From: Liopterus haemorrhoidalis
Lineage: Eukaryota > Arthropoda > Insecta > Coleoptera > Dytiscidae
Reading direction: 5' to 3'
Assembly: GCA_963971575.1 (NCBI GenBank)
Contig: OZ020622.1
Span: forward strand, 10,144,279-10,208,278
DNA length: 64,000 nucleotides
Shown here: in pieces, positions 52,794 through 63,137 of the stretch
Position numbering within the stretch: position 1 is the first letter of the stretch
Layout of the letters: each line of letters opens with the position of its first letter
The notes under the pieces: generated by a model
The model's input: only the letters and a program-made list of their open reading frames with translations
Told to the model about the DNA's origin: nothing
The model's database searches: none
Position numbers and translations under genes: made by a program

Positions 52794-53328
52794 TGCATGT
52801 AATTTAATTTGTCATGCAGGAAATATTTTAGGGTTTCAAAACGATTAGAATTGCTTTGTGCTTTATTCAGTTTCTTTGTTTAAATTTAAAGTTAGACTGA
52901 TAATAGATAAAATAATAATAAATTAGAATGATCGTAAATCTTAATTCCTTAAATTTAGATGTGGACTTATTTTTCAAGAACACTGTTTCTATTAAAAATA
53001 CTATTAAATGTAGCTTTCTGAACAATTATTTGTGATTTTTTTTTTTCTCCAAATTTCCAGTGTTTTGACCAGTGATTCTCAACTGACGTGTCACGAGAGC
53101 AGCTCTTGCATCACAAAATTTTTAATCCTGAAAACGTTTCACTAAACTTGAAAGTGTTTCGCTAACATAAAAAGGTTGGGAAATAGTGGTTTAGACATAC
53201 CGTTTTTATACATTACATACGTGTTATATACATGTTTTTTACATACCGTTTATGTTAGATTCATTATTTTGTTATGTTTATTATGTTAAATTTATTGTAT
53301 TCTTACTGGAGTTAATATCAAATCTGGA
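52794..53328. other. AT-rich spacer
   Basis: About 53070-53190 (AGTGATTCTCAACTGACGTG ... GGGAAATAGTGGTTTAGAC) looks like a decayed hAT Charlie-type end. Nothing else recognised. Confidence 0.4.
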
Positions 53329-53344
53329 GTCAAATTATTGAATA

Positions 53345-53920
53345 TAGACGATTCCGCTTAATTGGGCCACCGCTTAATTGGGGCAGCCGCTTATTTGGGA
53401 CAAATCTCAAAGAACAGAAACCAAACCAAGGAACCAACAGTAAATTTACGTGTTTAATTGGGACAACATTCCGCTTAATTGAGACAGTAAAGATCACAGT
53501 ACGTATTATGTTACACATATTCTCAAGAAAATGTACAAAGAATTTAATATTACAGTGTTATTTTATGCAGGAAGGAAATGAAGGGAGCCCTACATCCGCA
53601 CTGAAAACCTGTGCTGATTTTGTAGAAGTGAAATGTTACAAAAACAAAAGACAGACTACACTTGACGCGTTTTTGCATTGAATTAAATTGTATGCACCTA
53701 TTTATTATTTTATTTTGGAATTTATTATTATTTTTTCTTTAAAGTTTATATTTTTTGGTTATATGTAATTTATAGTTTTGTCCAAGAGTTTATAAAATAA
53801 AATTATTGAAAGAAAAATATGCATAGTTTAATTTTATGTGAAATTCGCTTAATTGGTACAGCCGCTTAATTGGGCCAAAAGCCTAAGTCCCGATGTGTCC
53901 CAATTAAGCGGAATCGACTG
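53345..53920 (+). mobile_element. Tigger-type element, deletion derivative
   Basis: The ends TAGACGATTCCGCTTAATTG and (inverse) CAGTCGATTCCGCTTAATTG are flanked by TA (53343-53344; 53921-53922). TTCCGCTTAATTGGG-type motifs repeat near both ends. A short plus-strand piece at about 53590-53680 reads TSALKTCADFVEVKCYKNKR and QTTLDAFLH then a stop, like the very C-terminus of Tigger transposases. The flanking DNA is palindromic around the target TA. Confidence 0.85.
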
Positions 53921-53997
53921 TATTCAATAATTTGATGTTTTTTCTTATGACCTAAAATCCTGATAAAATACATAAATTGTAACAACAACGACAATTC

Positions 53998-54027
53998 ATC
54001 GGTACAAGCACCGGTGCTTGTACCGAT
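53998..54027. repeat. Perfect 30-bp palindrome
   Basis: The half-site ATCGGTACAAGCACC is followed directly by its exact reverse complement. A second inverted pair, AAAATACATAAAT (53965-53977) and its complement (54026-54038), overlaps its right side. Confidence 0.97.
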
Positions 54028-54627
54028 TTATGTATTTTAACAGGTATTTAGCTCTCAGGGGGTTTTGAACTTCGGTCTTGATATACCGTTTGTAGTACCA
54101 TTCTCTCATTACCCTTGTGCATACCATTGATTTTGGGGGATTGGTACGTCGAACTGTATGATTGTTCCGGATTTCATTGCCTGTTTTGAGTTATTTCACT
54201 GGTTTACCTGGATGTGGAGATTTATGATTTTTAAGATTGATTATTGCATCATGTTGTACAGGGAGTGACACTGTCAATCTTGCGATTTGTGCGTACCAGG
54301 TTGTCAAGGAGGATAGTGTGACTGCCTGTCTTACTATCATTCGTAATGTTTGAATTTTGTTAATCTTTGATATTATTATATTTATCACTAGTCTCTTGTT
54401 TAAAATTTAACTAACAGTCACTACCATTGGTTCTTATATAATAATTAAATTTATTCCTGTTTTCCTATTTATCTGTATTTTTCAAGTACAAAATATTTTG
54501 TCAATGTTATTTCTGCAATTTCACCATCCTTGGAGATGACAGATGTACATGTTGTTAGAGTAACGTTTAACTAACATAGGTAAATTAATTTTTAATTATA
54601 TAAGATTGTTACTTTATTGTATGTTAT

Positions 54628-54715
54628 TGTTATAGCACCTGAAGAAGCCAACAATGTTGTTGGTGAAACGTTGTGTTGTTTAAATAAACGCTTCTTGTCC
54701 AAAAAGCTGAATGAA
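54628..54715 (+). ncRNA. Hammerhead-like motif of a Penelope-type tail (tentative)
   Basis: CTGAAGA, then CCAAC...GTTGG as a possible stem II, then GAAACG reproduces the hammerhead core (CUGANGA-stem-GAAA); position 7 may be any base. Penelope-like elements are known to carry such ribozymes. Stem I pairs poorly here, so this is probably a decayed copy. No Penelope RT or GIY-YIG domain was recognised nearby. Confidence 0.35.
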
Positions 54716-55011
54716 ATTATTTCCTAATTCTACCATTATACAAATTGGACGTTAAATAACTATTCTATTAAAAATAATCTCGAGCCCCAAATTGATAAAA
54801 ATGCCCCTAAGCAATAGGGAAACCCTCCCGCATTAGATGCCGTTTACATTTCCGTTCCCCATCTTGCCGAGAAAAGTCTTCAGCCAAAAAAATTAACGAC
54901 ACATACATTAGGTAATCGGTTATTAAATGAAATGCTTGGTAAAGTTTCACAAACTATCTCATACATTTTTCATACAAGTTTCTCAAACTCAAGACACATA
55001 CATTGCCTTAA
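54716..55011. other. AT-rich spacer with a short dispersed repeat
   Basis: About 54770-54870 resembles 49925-50030. No coding. Confidence 0.4.
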
Positions 55012-55013
55012 TA

Positions 55014-55578
55014 GACCGGGAGCTCATGACATTTTTGGTCTCCGATTTCATACAGCATGCCTTTTGGAGGAGAGAATATTTAACCTGTGACAACAAAAAA
55101 GGGGTGGTACTAAACCCCGGCACGCTTTCCGGTCATAGGGAAAATTGCATTTCCACTTGCACAAAATTTTTGTGTTTGTCTCTGACTTAATATTGGTTGC
55201 CCTTTTGTCAAAAGAAATTTATAACAAATTTAAAGTCTTTTAATTATAGGCATGCTGTATGAAAACGCGGAAAATCATATTTTTTTATTACAAGATCACA
55301 TGACCGTTTGAGCCCTTTGGGACCCTCCAAATCGCATGCATATATTTAAAAGACTTTAAATTTGTTATAACTTTCTTTTGACAAAAGGGCAAGCAATATT
55401 AAATCAGAGAATAGCACAAAAATTTTGTGTTTAAGTGAAAATGCAATTTTCCCTATGACCGGAAAGCGTGCAGGGGTTTAGTACCATCCCTTTTTTGTTG
55501 TCACAGGGTAAATATTCTCTCCTCCAAAAGGCATGCTGTATGAAATCGGAGACCAAAAACTGTCATGAGCTCCCGGTC
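55014..55578 (+). repeat. Foldback element Z, copy 3 (complete)
   Basis: 565 bp between TA dinucleotides, arms starting GACCGGGAGCTCATGACA at both ends. The spacer carries GGCATGCTGTATGAAAACGC and GGACCCTCCAAATCGC. It is near-identical to copy 2 (42644-43209) in opposite orientation. The 87-codon frame at 54927-55190 is a by-product. Confidence 0.93.
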
Positions 55579-55619
55579 TATAATCGTTTCTTTTAATATA
55601 TAAAACAGATAATTTTTAA

Positions 55620-55678
55620 CCTTATCAGGCGACGACCCACTAGAAACTTCTTGGTATCTCGTCGGGCTAGTCCAGCCC
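55620..55678 (-). mobile_element. Possible hAT terminal fragment
   Basis: The minus strand from 55678 begins CAGGGCTGGACTAGCCCGAC, a form often seen at hAT ends. No matching partner was found. Confidence 0.3.
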
Positions 55679-56439
55679 TGGTTGACTCCCCTGCTATAAA
55701 GGGTTATGTATTTTATATTTTGAAACTATTGAGAAGTGTTTATTCAGTTACAGCAGACTTGTTTTTAGACTTAATTATGAGTTATTTTTTTGTGTCCATA
55801 TTCACATTTATATTTGGAATTTTAAATTGGTTTTAATAAAGTTCCATTTAAATAAAAAAGTACGATAACTGAAGCATTGTGCCCAGAGAGCGTATCGCGT
55901 GAAAAATACGAAAATTCACAATCCCAGAACACAAATATCCTGGAAATTAAATTAAAATGCAAATATTTATCCTGACAAAAATCCTTGTAACCATATATGC
56001 AAATATTTCGTTTGATTGTAACATTCAAATAGATTTTTAACAGCAAAATAGAAACTTCTTTGACAAAAAATTGTTTTGTTATAACTGGTTTTGACATTGT
56101 GACACCATCAATAGACTAAAAATACACAGTGGGCGATTTTTGTAAAGTGAATAGGACTTTTGATAATGATACGGAGCAATGAGAGCAAAGCGCAATATAA
56201 AAGAGCATCTGAATTAAATAATTAGTTTTTGGTTTAACCCTTTTTGGTAAAAAGGCGCGGAACAAGAACTATTTTAGCACATTTTTGGCTAAAATCGTCT
56301 TAAAAGAAACTAATTTCAAACAACAATCTATCGTTTCTTAGTCTACGTTTTAAGAGCTTTGATACCACAAAAGAAATTTTAAAAAAAATGTTATCAACGA
56401 CACAATAAAATCGACAATTTTCGAAAACTTATCTAATCG
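55679..56439. other. AT-rich spacer, nothing recognised
   Basis: Open frames at 55651-55836 and 55822-56097 have no family pattern. Confidence 0.45.
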
Positions 56440-56877
56440 AAAATTCCTATTGAACTATTCCGGTTACCATCAATGTTCATTACGGAAATTTTTTTCAGAT
56501 TGTTAGATCAACCCCTCTGTGAGATATGGGGGGGACAAAAGTTTTTTGATACATTTTTGTCAAAAATCCAATAAAAAAAATAGATTATTTAAAAATAAAA
56601 ATTTTTTGATCCACATATTAAGAGGTGTCACTCAAAATTTAAAAGAAATATTTATTTTTTTATTAAATACATATTTGTTTATATTTATCTCGGGATGTGT
56701 TTTTTTGAACTCTCAGTATTTTTCCTATATGTGGATCAAAGAGTTGTATAAGCATACCAGATTTGAACTTTCTATATTAAGCTGTTTGACTACGATTTCT
56801 ACCTTACAGACAGACAGACACATGAGTGACGTTATAAGGGTTTTTAGGTGGTCATACCTACAAAACCCTAAAAAAGG
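56440..56877 (-). repeat. Repeat Y, copy E (old, diverged; right half)
   Basis: The order of blocks matches copies A and B (TCCGGTT...ATCAATGTTCATTACG, GGGACAAAAG, CACATATTTGTTTATATTT, CAAAGAGTTGTATAAGCAT, CAGACAGACAGAC, GGTCATACCTACAAAACCCT), with much more divergence. The left half and tRNA-like module are not recognisable. The frame at 56519-56890 corresponds to the same repeat-borne frame as in copies A and B. Confidence 0.75.
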
Positions 56878-56884
56878 TCTCTAC

Positions 56885-57053
56885 TTCTAAAATACAAGTG
56901 ATGACAAAAAAAGTTCTAAAATACAAGTGATGACGAAAAACAAAAACGTCCTCAGTTCTAAAATATAAGTGATGACAAAAAAAACGCATGATGGCGCCCC
57001 TCAGGCCTCGCGCCCCTGGCACTTGCCCCGATGCCAGGGCGTTGCTACGGCTC
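56885..57053 (-). mobile_element. hAT terminal fragment with internal repeats
   Basis: Read on the minus strand it starts AGAGCCGTAGCAACGCCCTG and GGCGCGAGG blocks, hAT-like. Next to it TTCTAAAATA(C/T)AAGTGATGAC occurs three times (about 56883-56975). The far end is not found. Confidence 0.45.
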
Positions 57054-57225
57054 TATATCCAAGTACTGTATTCGAAGCCGAGTTTAACACACGAAGACGA
57101 TTAAAGTGTATAGGACAAATGGATGAAAGATGACACAATGATAAAGATGGTAAAGAAGGACCACAGGCCACTACAAGCAAGTGTTGGTATACAAGATATC
57201 TGGAAGCACACTTAATAGAATAGGA

Positions 57226-58299
57226 CAGGGGTCGGCAACCTGCGGCTCTTTTAGCAAATTTTGTGGCTCTTTGAAAATTGGTTGGTTTTTATTTTAATAT
57301 AATTTATTTTTTAATTTTAAACTTTCTGCCTGTACTATACAGATTTTGTATTGTTCAGGATATTTTACGGTGCAATTCACGCCCGGTAATTCCCCGAGTT
57401 GCTGCATATTCCCTTTTAGAAGAAGTTATTTGTTTCGAAAAAACTATCTGTATTTGTAAATGATTTACGTACAGACACATTTTTACATTTTATTAATTTA
57501 CAAAGCCTAAGGACAATATAAAACAAAATAAAACATAAGGACAATAACTTAAGAATTTATTATTTGCGTTATTAATACAAATTTTTTGCACAAACTATTG
57601 TTAACATGCAAGAAGCTTTTGGAGAAAGATTAAAGAGTTTAGAAAATATAAAGCTACACTAGCTTTTTTGACAAAACCATTGAAGCAGATAAGCAGCAAT
57701 TACATTTATTGGATTTGAAATCTAAAGATTTATGGAATTATATTCTTAAATTTAGAAAAAGAAAAGTGCATTTTATTTTCCCAGCATAGGTGGACCGAAA
57801 TTCACAATCTTCAAAATGTAGATGAAGTGGTTTTCGAAGCTTAGAACCGTCTTCTAGAATCGTTAAATCATTTGCAAAATTATGCTTTTGGACTTCTGAC
57901 AATTTTCGGATCCCCATATTACCGTGAGCAAGTCTTTTCACATATGAAATTAATAAAGAGTCAGTTAAGAAGTAATCATACTGACCTGAAACTTGAGTGC
58001 TGCCTTAAGTTAAAGATTACTGAATATTCACAAAATATTGAAATCTTATCGAACACTATACAGGAGCTATCGTCCCATTAAAAAAATTATTATATTGTAA
58101 TATACTGGCAAGTGCAATAGGTATCACAAACTAAATGTATAAGTAAATATTAATTTATTGTAATACTTCATTATTTTAAAATTTTTACGTTTTTTCTTAA
58201 ATATAGCATATATTTTTTAGCGGCTCTTCCATTTTATTGTTTTTTTTTTTTCAATATAGATTTGGCAACCCTTTGTCACCAAAAGTTTGCCGACCCCTG
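57226..58299 (+). mobile_element. hAT transposon (Charlie/GTF2IRD2-like), deletion derivative
   Basis: The ends CAGGGGTCGGCAAC and (inverse) CAGGGGTCGGCAAACTTTTG are of the SPIN/Charlie type. Octamers GAATAGGA (57218-57225) and GAGTAGGA (58300-58307) differ at one base. The GCGGCTCTT motif lies near both ends. The 1074-bp body keeps decayed transposase C-terminal coding on the plus strand. It sits in a LINE tail. Confidence 0.92.
57600..58080 (+). pseudogene. hAT (GTF2IRD2/Charlie-like) transposase C-terminal relic
   Basis: After decayed pieces (WRTEIHNLQNVDEVVFEA-like in broken frames), the frame at 57872-58081 reads LLTIFGSPYYREQVFSHMKL, IKSQLRSNHTDLKLECCLKL, KITEYSQNIEILSNTIQELS and SH. 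This is the 'FGSTYLCEQAFS-MK-IKS--RS-LTD-HL---LRL--T' dimerisation motif of Charlie-type hATs also domesticated in GTF2IRD2. The LTD motif reads NHTD here and several stops lie upstream. Confidence 0.9.
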
Positions 58300-58354
58300 G
58301 AGTAGGATGAAGGATTTGTTTGAAACCAGAAGCCCCAACTAAAAATGAAAGAAT

Positions 58355-59104
58355 GAAAGAGTGAAATTATAAAATTTCCGAAATTACCAAATTTTGTAGA
58401 TAATTACTTATGTCCTACTATCCTTTGTGGTTAAATTGTCAACATTCCTAGCATTCAAGGTCCTAAAATAATTACATTCAAATTCTTGTTATCCCAGGAC
58501 TAGCCCTTTGGGTCTGCTCTAGATATTTCACAAAATCTATCTACGATAGACATAAATAAAGCTACACTAGGAAAGCTCTCAACTTAGTTCAGTAAATCAA
58601 AGTTTTTTAAAAAGTTTCAAAATCGAACTTTAAGAGCTGAATGTCATATACAGTATTGAGTATAACATTTTCCAATTTTTTTTTCTATTTTTATTCTTTA
58701 TTGCACTTGATATATTTGACACTTGCAAATGTAGAATACATTTCGAAATGTTCCACAATAATTTGGAGTGTTGAAATATAAAGCCGTGCCGAGGGTTAAA
58801 AGTTTGGTGACAAATGATTATATCTTCTTTTTCTTCGTGTTTCTTTTAACAGAGTATTGTGCTCATCATCATTTATTAAATGATTTCACTATACAGGGTG
58901 ATTTGAAGGGTTGTTATTAAATAATGGGAAATCGCTTGAAATTTCTTTTTTTTTGAAATTAAAGTGATCTATTTGCATTCTTTAGCTACGAACACGATTA
59001 CTCAACAATTTTGTGTCAATTCTGTGCAACGCGTAAAGCGTGTTCGTAAGAAATCTGTATTATGAGTACTTGCCAATCATACCAATTATGAGGAACTAAC
59101 CAAT
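58355..59104. other. AT-rich spacer
   Basis: ATACAGGGTGATTTGAAGGG near 58892 resembles one end of a Tc1/mariner MITE, but no partner was located. No coding. Confidence 0.4.
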
Positions 59105-59106
59105 TA

Positions 59107-60003
59107 TACGAGGAGTGTAAATTAAGTAACCGGACTGGCAACAAAGCGTTTGATGTGGCAACATTTGGGATGCGGGACTTAAAGAAGCGGCAGGAGAACA
59201 TGTGATACGCCTTCAGTACGAGTTTTAACTCGCTACAGTAATTTTGTAGTCCATAGTGATTTTTTTCGTGAAACACTTTTTTCTAGTGCGTTCTAAAAAT
59301 GAGTGACATTCATTTCGAGCAACGGTGTGCTATCAGGTATTGCTTCAGACTTGGGCAAAGTGCAACGGAAACTTTTGCAAAACTTCAGCAGGCCTACGCA
59401 GACAGTGTTTTATCAAGTACCCAGGTTTTTTGGTGGTTTAAGGCATTTTCAAAAGGAAGAGAGTTAATTGAAGATTAATCACGCAGCGGAAGGCCTTCAT
59501 CTTCAAGAACCGATGAAAATGTCAACAGAATCAGGAATCTTATTCGTTCAGATCGTCGGTTGAGTCAGAATGATCGGCGAAGAGTTGAATTTGACACACA
59601 CTACTGTTCATCAGATTTTAACCAATGAATTGGGGATAAAAAAAAGGCGCCTTATCACACAGCAATTTCAATAAACGTGTTTTTTGCCAGTAAAAACATT
59701 CCTGTGGCTCCTCAGCCTCCTAATTCGCCTGACTTAAGTCCTTGTGAATTTTTCCTCTTCCCAAGATTGAAAAATCATCTCAAGGGATGGACACTCGAAA
59801 ACATTCAAACGTCCGTAAACGACCAGCTGAAAGCTATTCCAGTATCCGAGTTCCAATACTGCTATGAGGATTGAAAGAACCGTCTCCAGCGCTGTGTGAC
59901 TTCCCAAGGAAGTTATTTTGAGGGAGATAATATTGAATTGTAATTCTATTCGAATAAAAAAAATTAAAAAATCAATCCGGTTACTTAATTTACTCACCTC
60001 GTA
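59107..60003 (+). mobile_element. mariner element, internally deleted
   Basis: The TIR (TA)CGAGGAGTGTAAATTAAG continues TAACCGGA and pairs with (TA)CGAGGTGAGTAAATTAAG at the right, with TA on both sides. It is about 900 bp instead of ~1.3 kb. The right half is shared with the relic at 9294-10376. Confidence 0.9.
59299..59935 (+). pseudogene. mariner transposase, internally deleted
   Basis: From the ATG at 59299: MSDIHFEQRCAIRYCFRLGQ, SATETFAKLQQAYADSVLSS, TQVFWWFKAFSKGRELIED, stop, SRSGRPSSSRTDENVNRIRN, then a deletion, then NIPVAPQPPNSPDLSPCEFF, LFPRLKNHLKGWTLENIQTS, VSEFQYCYED, stop, and YFEGDNIEL near the end. The N-terminal HTH and C-terminus are mariner; the first two catalytic Asp regions are deleted. 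In SPDLSPCEFFLF the third acidic residue is Glu. It cannot be active. Confidence 0.9.
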
Positions 60004-60478
60004 TATAGGTACCTGTAACACTTATACTGCTTACGGTACGCGATACGGGTTTCACAGAATTGACTCATGTAACAAAGTTTTTGTAGTTTTTATGACAAAC
60101 CAAATAAAAGTGTGTTCCACCCAGTTATAACCAGGTCGTCCTTCATTTTCCAACATACCAACATATATTACTTTCGATTTTAGTTATTTAATTTAAGAGC
60201 GTTTAATTTATCAAAATAGTTTTATGTAGGGTTTTAACAATGGACGTAGACTTCGTACGATATTTCATCAACTGGTACGTGTAACGTGTAACAGCCCAAC
60301 ACTCATTCGGCAGAGCAGATCAATTTCACGAAGTCTTACGGCATGACACGAAGCCTAACATTTCCACACACAAACAAACATACATTGCGCTTTATATATA
60401 ATATTTATTATGTAACACAGCACAAGGATAACACAAATAACAAATAATATTAAATATTTTATTTCCTAAATAATAAGA
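60004..60478. other. 3' flank of the lipase gene
   Basis: On the minus strand AATAAA-like signals (GGAAATAAAATATT near 60456-60468) follow the lipase stop by about 15 bases and could serve polyadenylation. No other feature was seen. Confidence 0.45.
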
Positions 60479-60768
60479 TTAATTATATTTTTCCAACATT
60501 TCCATAATATATGGATGAAGAACTGTAGTAGCATTTTTACCATATATATGATCAATATGGTTGAACTTTGGATCAGCTACTTTGTGTAATGTTGCATTGG
60601 GTAACTGTACTGCTAGTCTCAATACATCAGTCTCTGCTGAAACCCAATCATTTTCTGCGTAAAACAGTACTACAGGGCTTGTAACTTTACTCAAATCATA
60701 GTTTGGAGGCACTGGTGGAATGTAGTTAAAAATATTTTGGGCATAATAGTCATATTTCCTGAACAATT
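60479..60768 (-). CDS. Acid lipase (lysosomal/gastric type), last coding exon
   Basis: The exon begins after TTAATTTGTAG (3' splice site at 60769-60770) and ends in TAA at 60479-60481. It reads LFRKYDYYAQNIFNYIPPVP, PNYDLSKVTSPVVLFYAEND, WVSAETDVLRLAVQLPNATL, FNHIDHIYGKNATTVLHPYI. These are the conserved C-terminal blocks of the alpha/beta-hydrolase acid lipases (PPEYDLS-VT-PV-LFY, NDW, NHLDFIWG): the Asp of ENDW and the His of FNHID are the expected triad members. It would hydrolyse neutral lipids or cholesteryl esters in lysosome or gut. The phase matches the exon at 62164-62407 (split codon A/AA, Lys). Confidence 0.93.
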
Positions 60769-61040
60769 CTACAAATTAATAAATAATTAATTAAATAAAT
60801 TAATACAAAATAAAATTAAAATAAAGAGGTTTGATAAAAAATACGAGAACTGCACGTGTTGCTAACTGGTACGTGGTAACTATCAACTTAATATGATGCA
60901 GTTGTAACTCAATAATTTGATTATTATATCTACTACATAACTTGTCTTATCTCACCAAACTATGATTTTGGTAACATAACGTACAGTTTTGTGACATACT
61001 TTTTTCATTTTAATATTGCATGATATTCTAATACTTAACT

Positions 61041-61762
61041 TAAGTCCAATCTACATTATACTTTTTTCAATACTTTTTTCAATACTATCCAACTCTGACG
61101 TCATTTCAACTTTTGATACTACAGAATATAGTAGGGGAAAAAAATAAGAGACAGTGGTAAATTTTATATCTTCCATCTCTTATTACTTTTCATTGCCAAT
61201 TTAAAATTTTTTTGGTTCAGATGGCAGACAACAATTTGGTTATAGTAAACCAATTTATAAATATTGTTTAATTGTGCTAAGTTTATATTTAATTATATGA
61301 TCTAAATAAACTTCTTATCAACTTAATAAACTACTAAAAGTTAAGTTGTAAAACAAAACAAAACAAAAACTAAAAAGTTGGTGTTGGTACGAATGAAAAG
61401 TACAGAACTGTCATCCAAAACTACCTCCGATCAAATTTTTGATTGACAGTTCTGTACTTTTCAGTCGTACCAACACCAACTTTTTAGAAGTTTATTTAGA
61501 TCATATAATTAAATATAAACTTAGCACAATTAAACAATATTTATAAATTGGTTTACTATAACTAAATTGTTGTCTGCCATCTGAACCTAAAAATTTTTAA
61601 GTTGGCAATGAAAAGTAATAAGAGATGGAAGATATAAAATTTATCACTGTCTCTTATTTTTTTCCCCCACTATATTCTGTAGTATCAAAAGTTGAAATGA
61701 CATCAGAGTTGGATAGTATTGAAAAAAGTATTGAAAAAAATATAATGTAGAATGGACTTTAC
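61041..61762. repeat. Large inverted repeat (hairpin) in the lipase intron
   Basis: The left arm (61041-61440) and right arm (61440-61762) are inverted copies with few mismatches: TCCAATCTACATTATACTTT, GACGTCATTTCAACTTTTG, AATAAGAGACAGTG, CCATCTCTTATTACTTTTCA, TTGTTTAATTGTGCTAAGTT and AAAAGTTGGTGTTGGTACGA occur in both. The left arm has about 58 extra bases (near 61313-61370, with ACAAAACAAAAC). The loop is only a few dozen bases. It could be a foldback element; target duplications are unclear. Confidence 0.95.
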
Positions 61763-61783
61763 ATAATTAAAAAACTTAAAATA

Positions 61784-62115
61784 TTGAATTACAACAATCT
61801 ACATTGTGTGGGCCGATTTATGAGTTGGAACAGCTTTTGTAATACGATTTTTTTTTACCCCAGAGATTTTAAAGATAACCTTGATCGAAGGGCAACTTTT
61901 CCGTATAAAATTTTGTTTCAAACACAAGAAATGGCAAAAGAGGTATTTGACCGACTAAAAACAGTTTTTGGAGAAGATGCTTTCAAAGATTTAAAGCCCG
62001 TTAAAGATCCAAGATTCCAAAAGGGTACAAAATGTGTTTCTAGAGGTGGAAACAACGTTGTCAACACTGTGCAGTCACAGAAGATCAGTTTTTAGAAGTT
62101 GATCATTTAAATATG
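61784..62115 (+). pseudogene. Possible transposase C-terminal relic (mariner-like, uncertain)
   Basis: The frame reads PYKILFQTQEMAKEVFDRLK, TVFGEDAFKDLKPVKDPRFQ, and in another frame MCF-RWKQRCQHCAVTEDQF and LEVDHLN, which recalls 'F--W--RW--C----G-YFEGD' at mariner ends. The match is loose. It lies antisense within the lipase intron. Confidence 0.3.
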
Positions 62116-62163
62116 ATTTTTTACCAAACTTCCTGTATGGATATGAGATATTTTACTACATAC

Positions 62164-62407
62164 TTGAGTTAACTTCTTGAAGATAGTGAAAAAGTTGTTT
62201 CGTTGAAGCTCCAGCTGGATAGTGAGCCATCAGTAATGGTAATTTAGATGTTTCAAGATTATCTTTGTCAAAACCAAAAATTAGAAATAAAAGGTTTGTA
62301 CATAAAAATTGACTAATGTCGTCATCACCGCAAAACTGTTGTCCTAGAAGAGCCATGGCAGTTGGATTAGGTTCTATATTACTGTTTCCCAATATTTCTG
62401 TTAGTTC
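62164..62407 (-). CDS. Acid lipase (lysosomal/gastric type), penultimate exon
   Basis: Begins after TTAATTTTTAG (acceptor at 62408-62409) and ends TCAA/GTATGT. 244 bp, reading ELTEILGNSNIEPNPTAMAL, LGQQFCGDDDISQFLCTNLL, FLIFGFDKDNLETSKLPLLM, AHYPAGASTKQLFHYLQEVN, S. H-PAGASTKQ--HY-QE-NS is a signature block of acid lipases, lying between the nucleophile Ser and the Asp/His blocks. The Ser-containing exon (GHSxG) is not in the window, so the gene extends beyond 64000. A 1395-bp intron carrying a large inverted repeat separates it from the last exon. No breaks are visible. Confidence 0.93.
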
Positions 62408-62897
62408 CTAAAAATTAAAAAATTAATTACACCTAAACATTTTGCGTCAGGGATGAATCCTTAAAAATTATAATTAAAATTACGCAAATCGATATGTAAT
62501 TTTCTATCATAAATCGTTGAATAGCGTATCTAGACTGGTGATCAATAACAGGTATAAGTTGTACAGCGTAATCTGAGCCAGTTTCAAAGTTATAAATTCT
62601 ATTTAAATTATTTGCTGCTTCAAATTCGTAAATCAAATTAATAGTTTCAGTTCAGAGTTTATATTATGAACGCCACTGAGTCTCCCGGTTCAAAACGACG
62701 GCCTGTAGAGGGTAGGAGTGCCCACCCATCTGACAGCAAAAAGATCTCCTTATGTTGGACAATTTATTCAGTGAAAATTGTTTAACATGAAAACATTCAA
62801 GATGAAAAAAATTGCCAGTTCGGACAAAATGTTGTGTGATTGCATATATTTATTTTCTTAACACTTTATTTTTACGCCATTGCTAATAGTATTAGAT
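62408..62897. other. Lipase intron (part)
   Basis: Intronic by position. A 67-codon minus-strand frame (62433-62636) lacks an upstream splice acceptor or ATG and is not recognised. Confidence 0.4.
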
Positions 62898-63137
62898 TCA
62901 TTATTTTATTTATTTTACATTGGCCTATTTCTACAACGAGGTTAATCGCCGATGCCGTGGAGCGAGCTCCTACACCTGGTTGAGTAGTGAATGACTGTGA
63001 CAATGGGAGTAATGTTAACATATTATTCTCGCCCGAATAATATCACCAACGAGGAATTGAACTAGCAACCTCACAGTTCATACTGTTTTAACCAGTCAAA
63101 ACTGAGCAATATAACGAGCTCGGCCACTCCGTTGGCC
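62898..63137 (-). repeat. tRNA-derived SINE, copy 2
   Basis: On the minus strand it starts GGCCAACGGAGTGGCCGAGC (A-box-like), has a B-box-like AGTTCAATTCC near 63052-63063, the stem-loop TATTATTCGGGCGAGAATAA, the block GGCATCGGCGATTA, and a tail AAATAAAATAA. It is the same family as 44421-44651. It lies within the lipase gene region in the sense direction. Confidence 0.88.

Larger units (their letters stand above)
57056..58350 (+). pseudogene. LINE ORF2 tail relic split by a hAT
   Basis: The plus strand reads RRLKCIGQMDER, then KMVKKDHRPLQASVGIQDIW and KHTLIE before the hAT at 57226, and continues at about 58303 with DRMKDLFETRSPN and a stop. It has the same layout as the tail at 48506-49000 ('RL+W-GH ... 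W---A-DR---'). Confidence 0.7.

Noticed and set aside
62433..62636. Minus-strand frame next to the lipase exon as an additional lipase exon
   Set aside because: The sequence does not match acid-lipase blocks, starts at TTG without ATG or a splice acceptor, and the true exon begins at 62407 after a clear acceptor.
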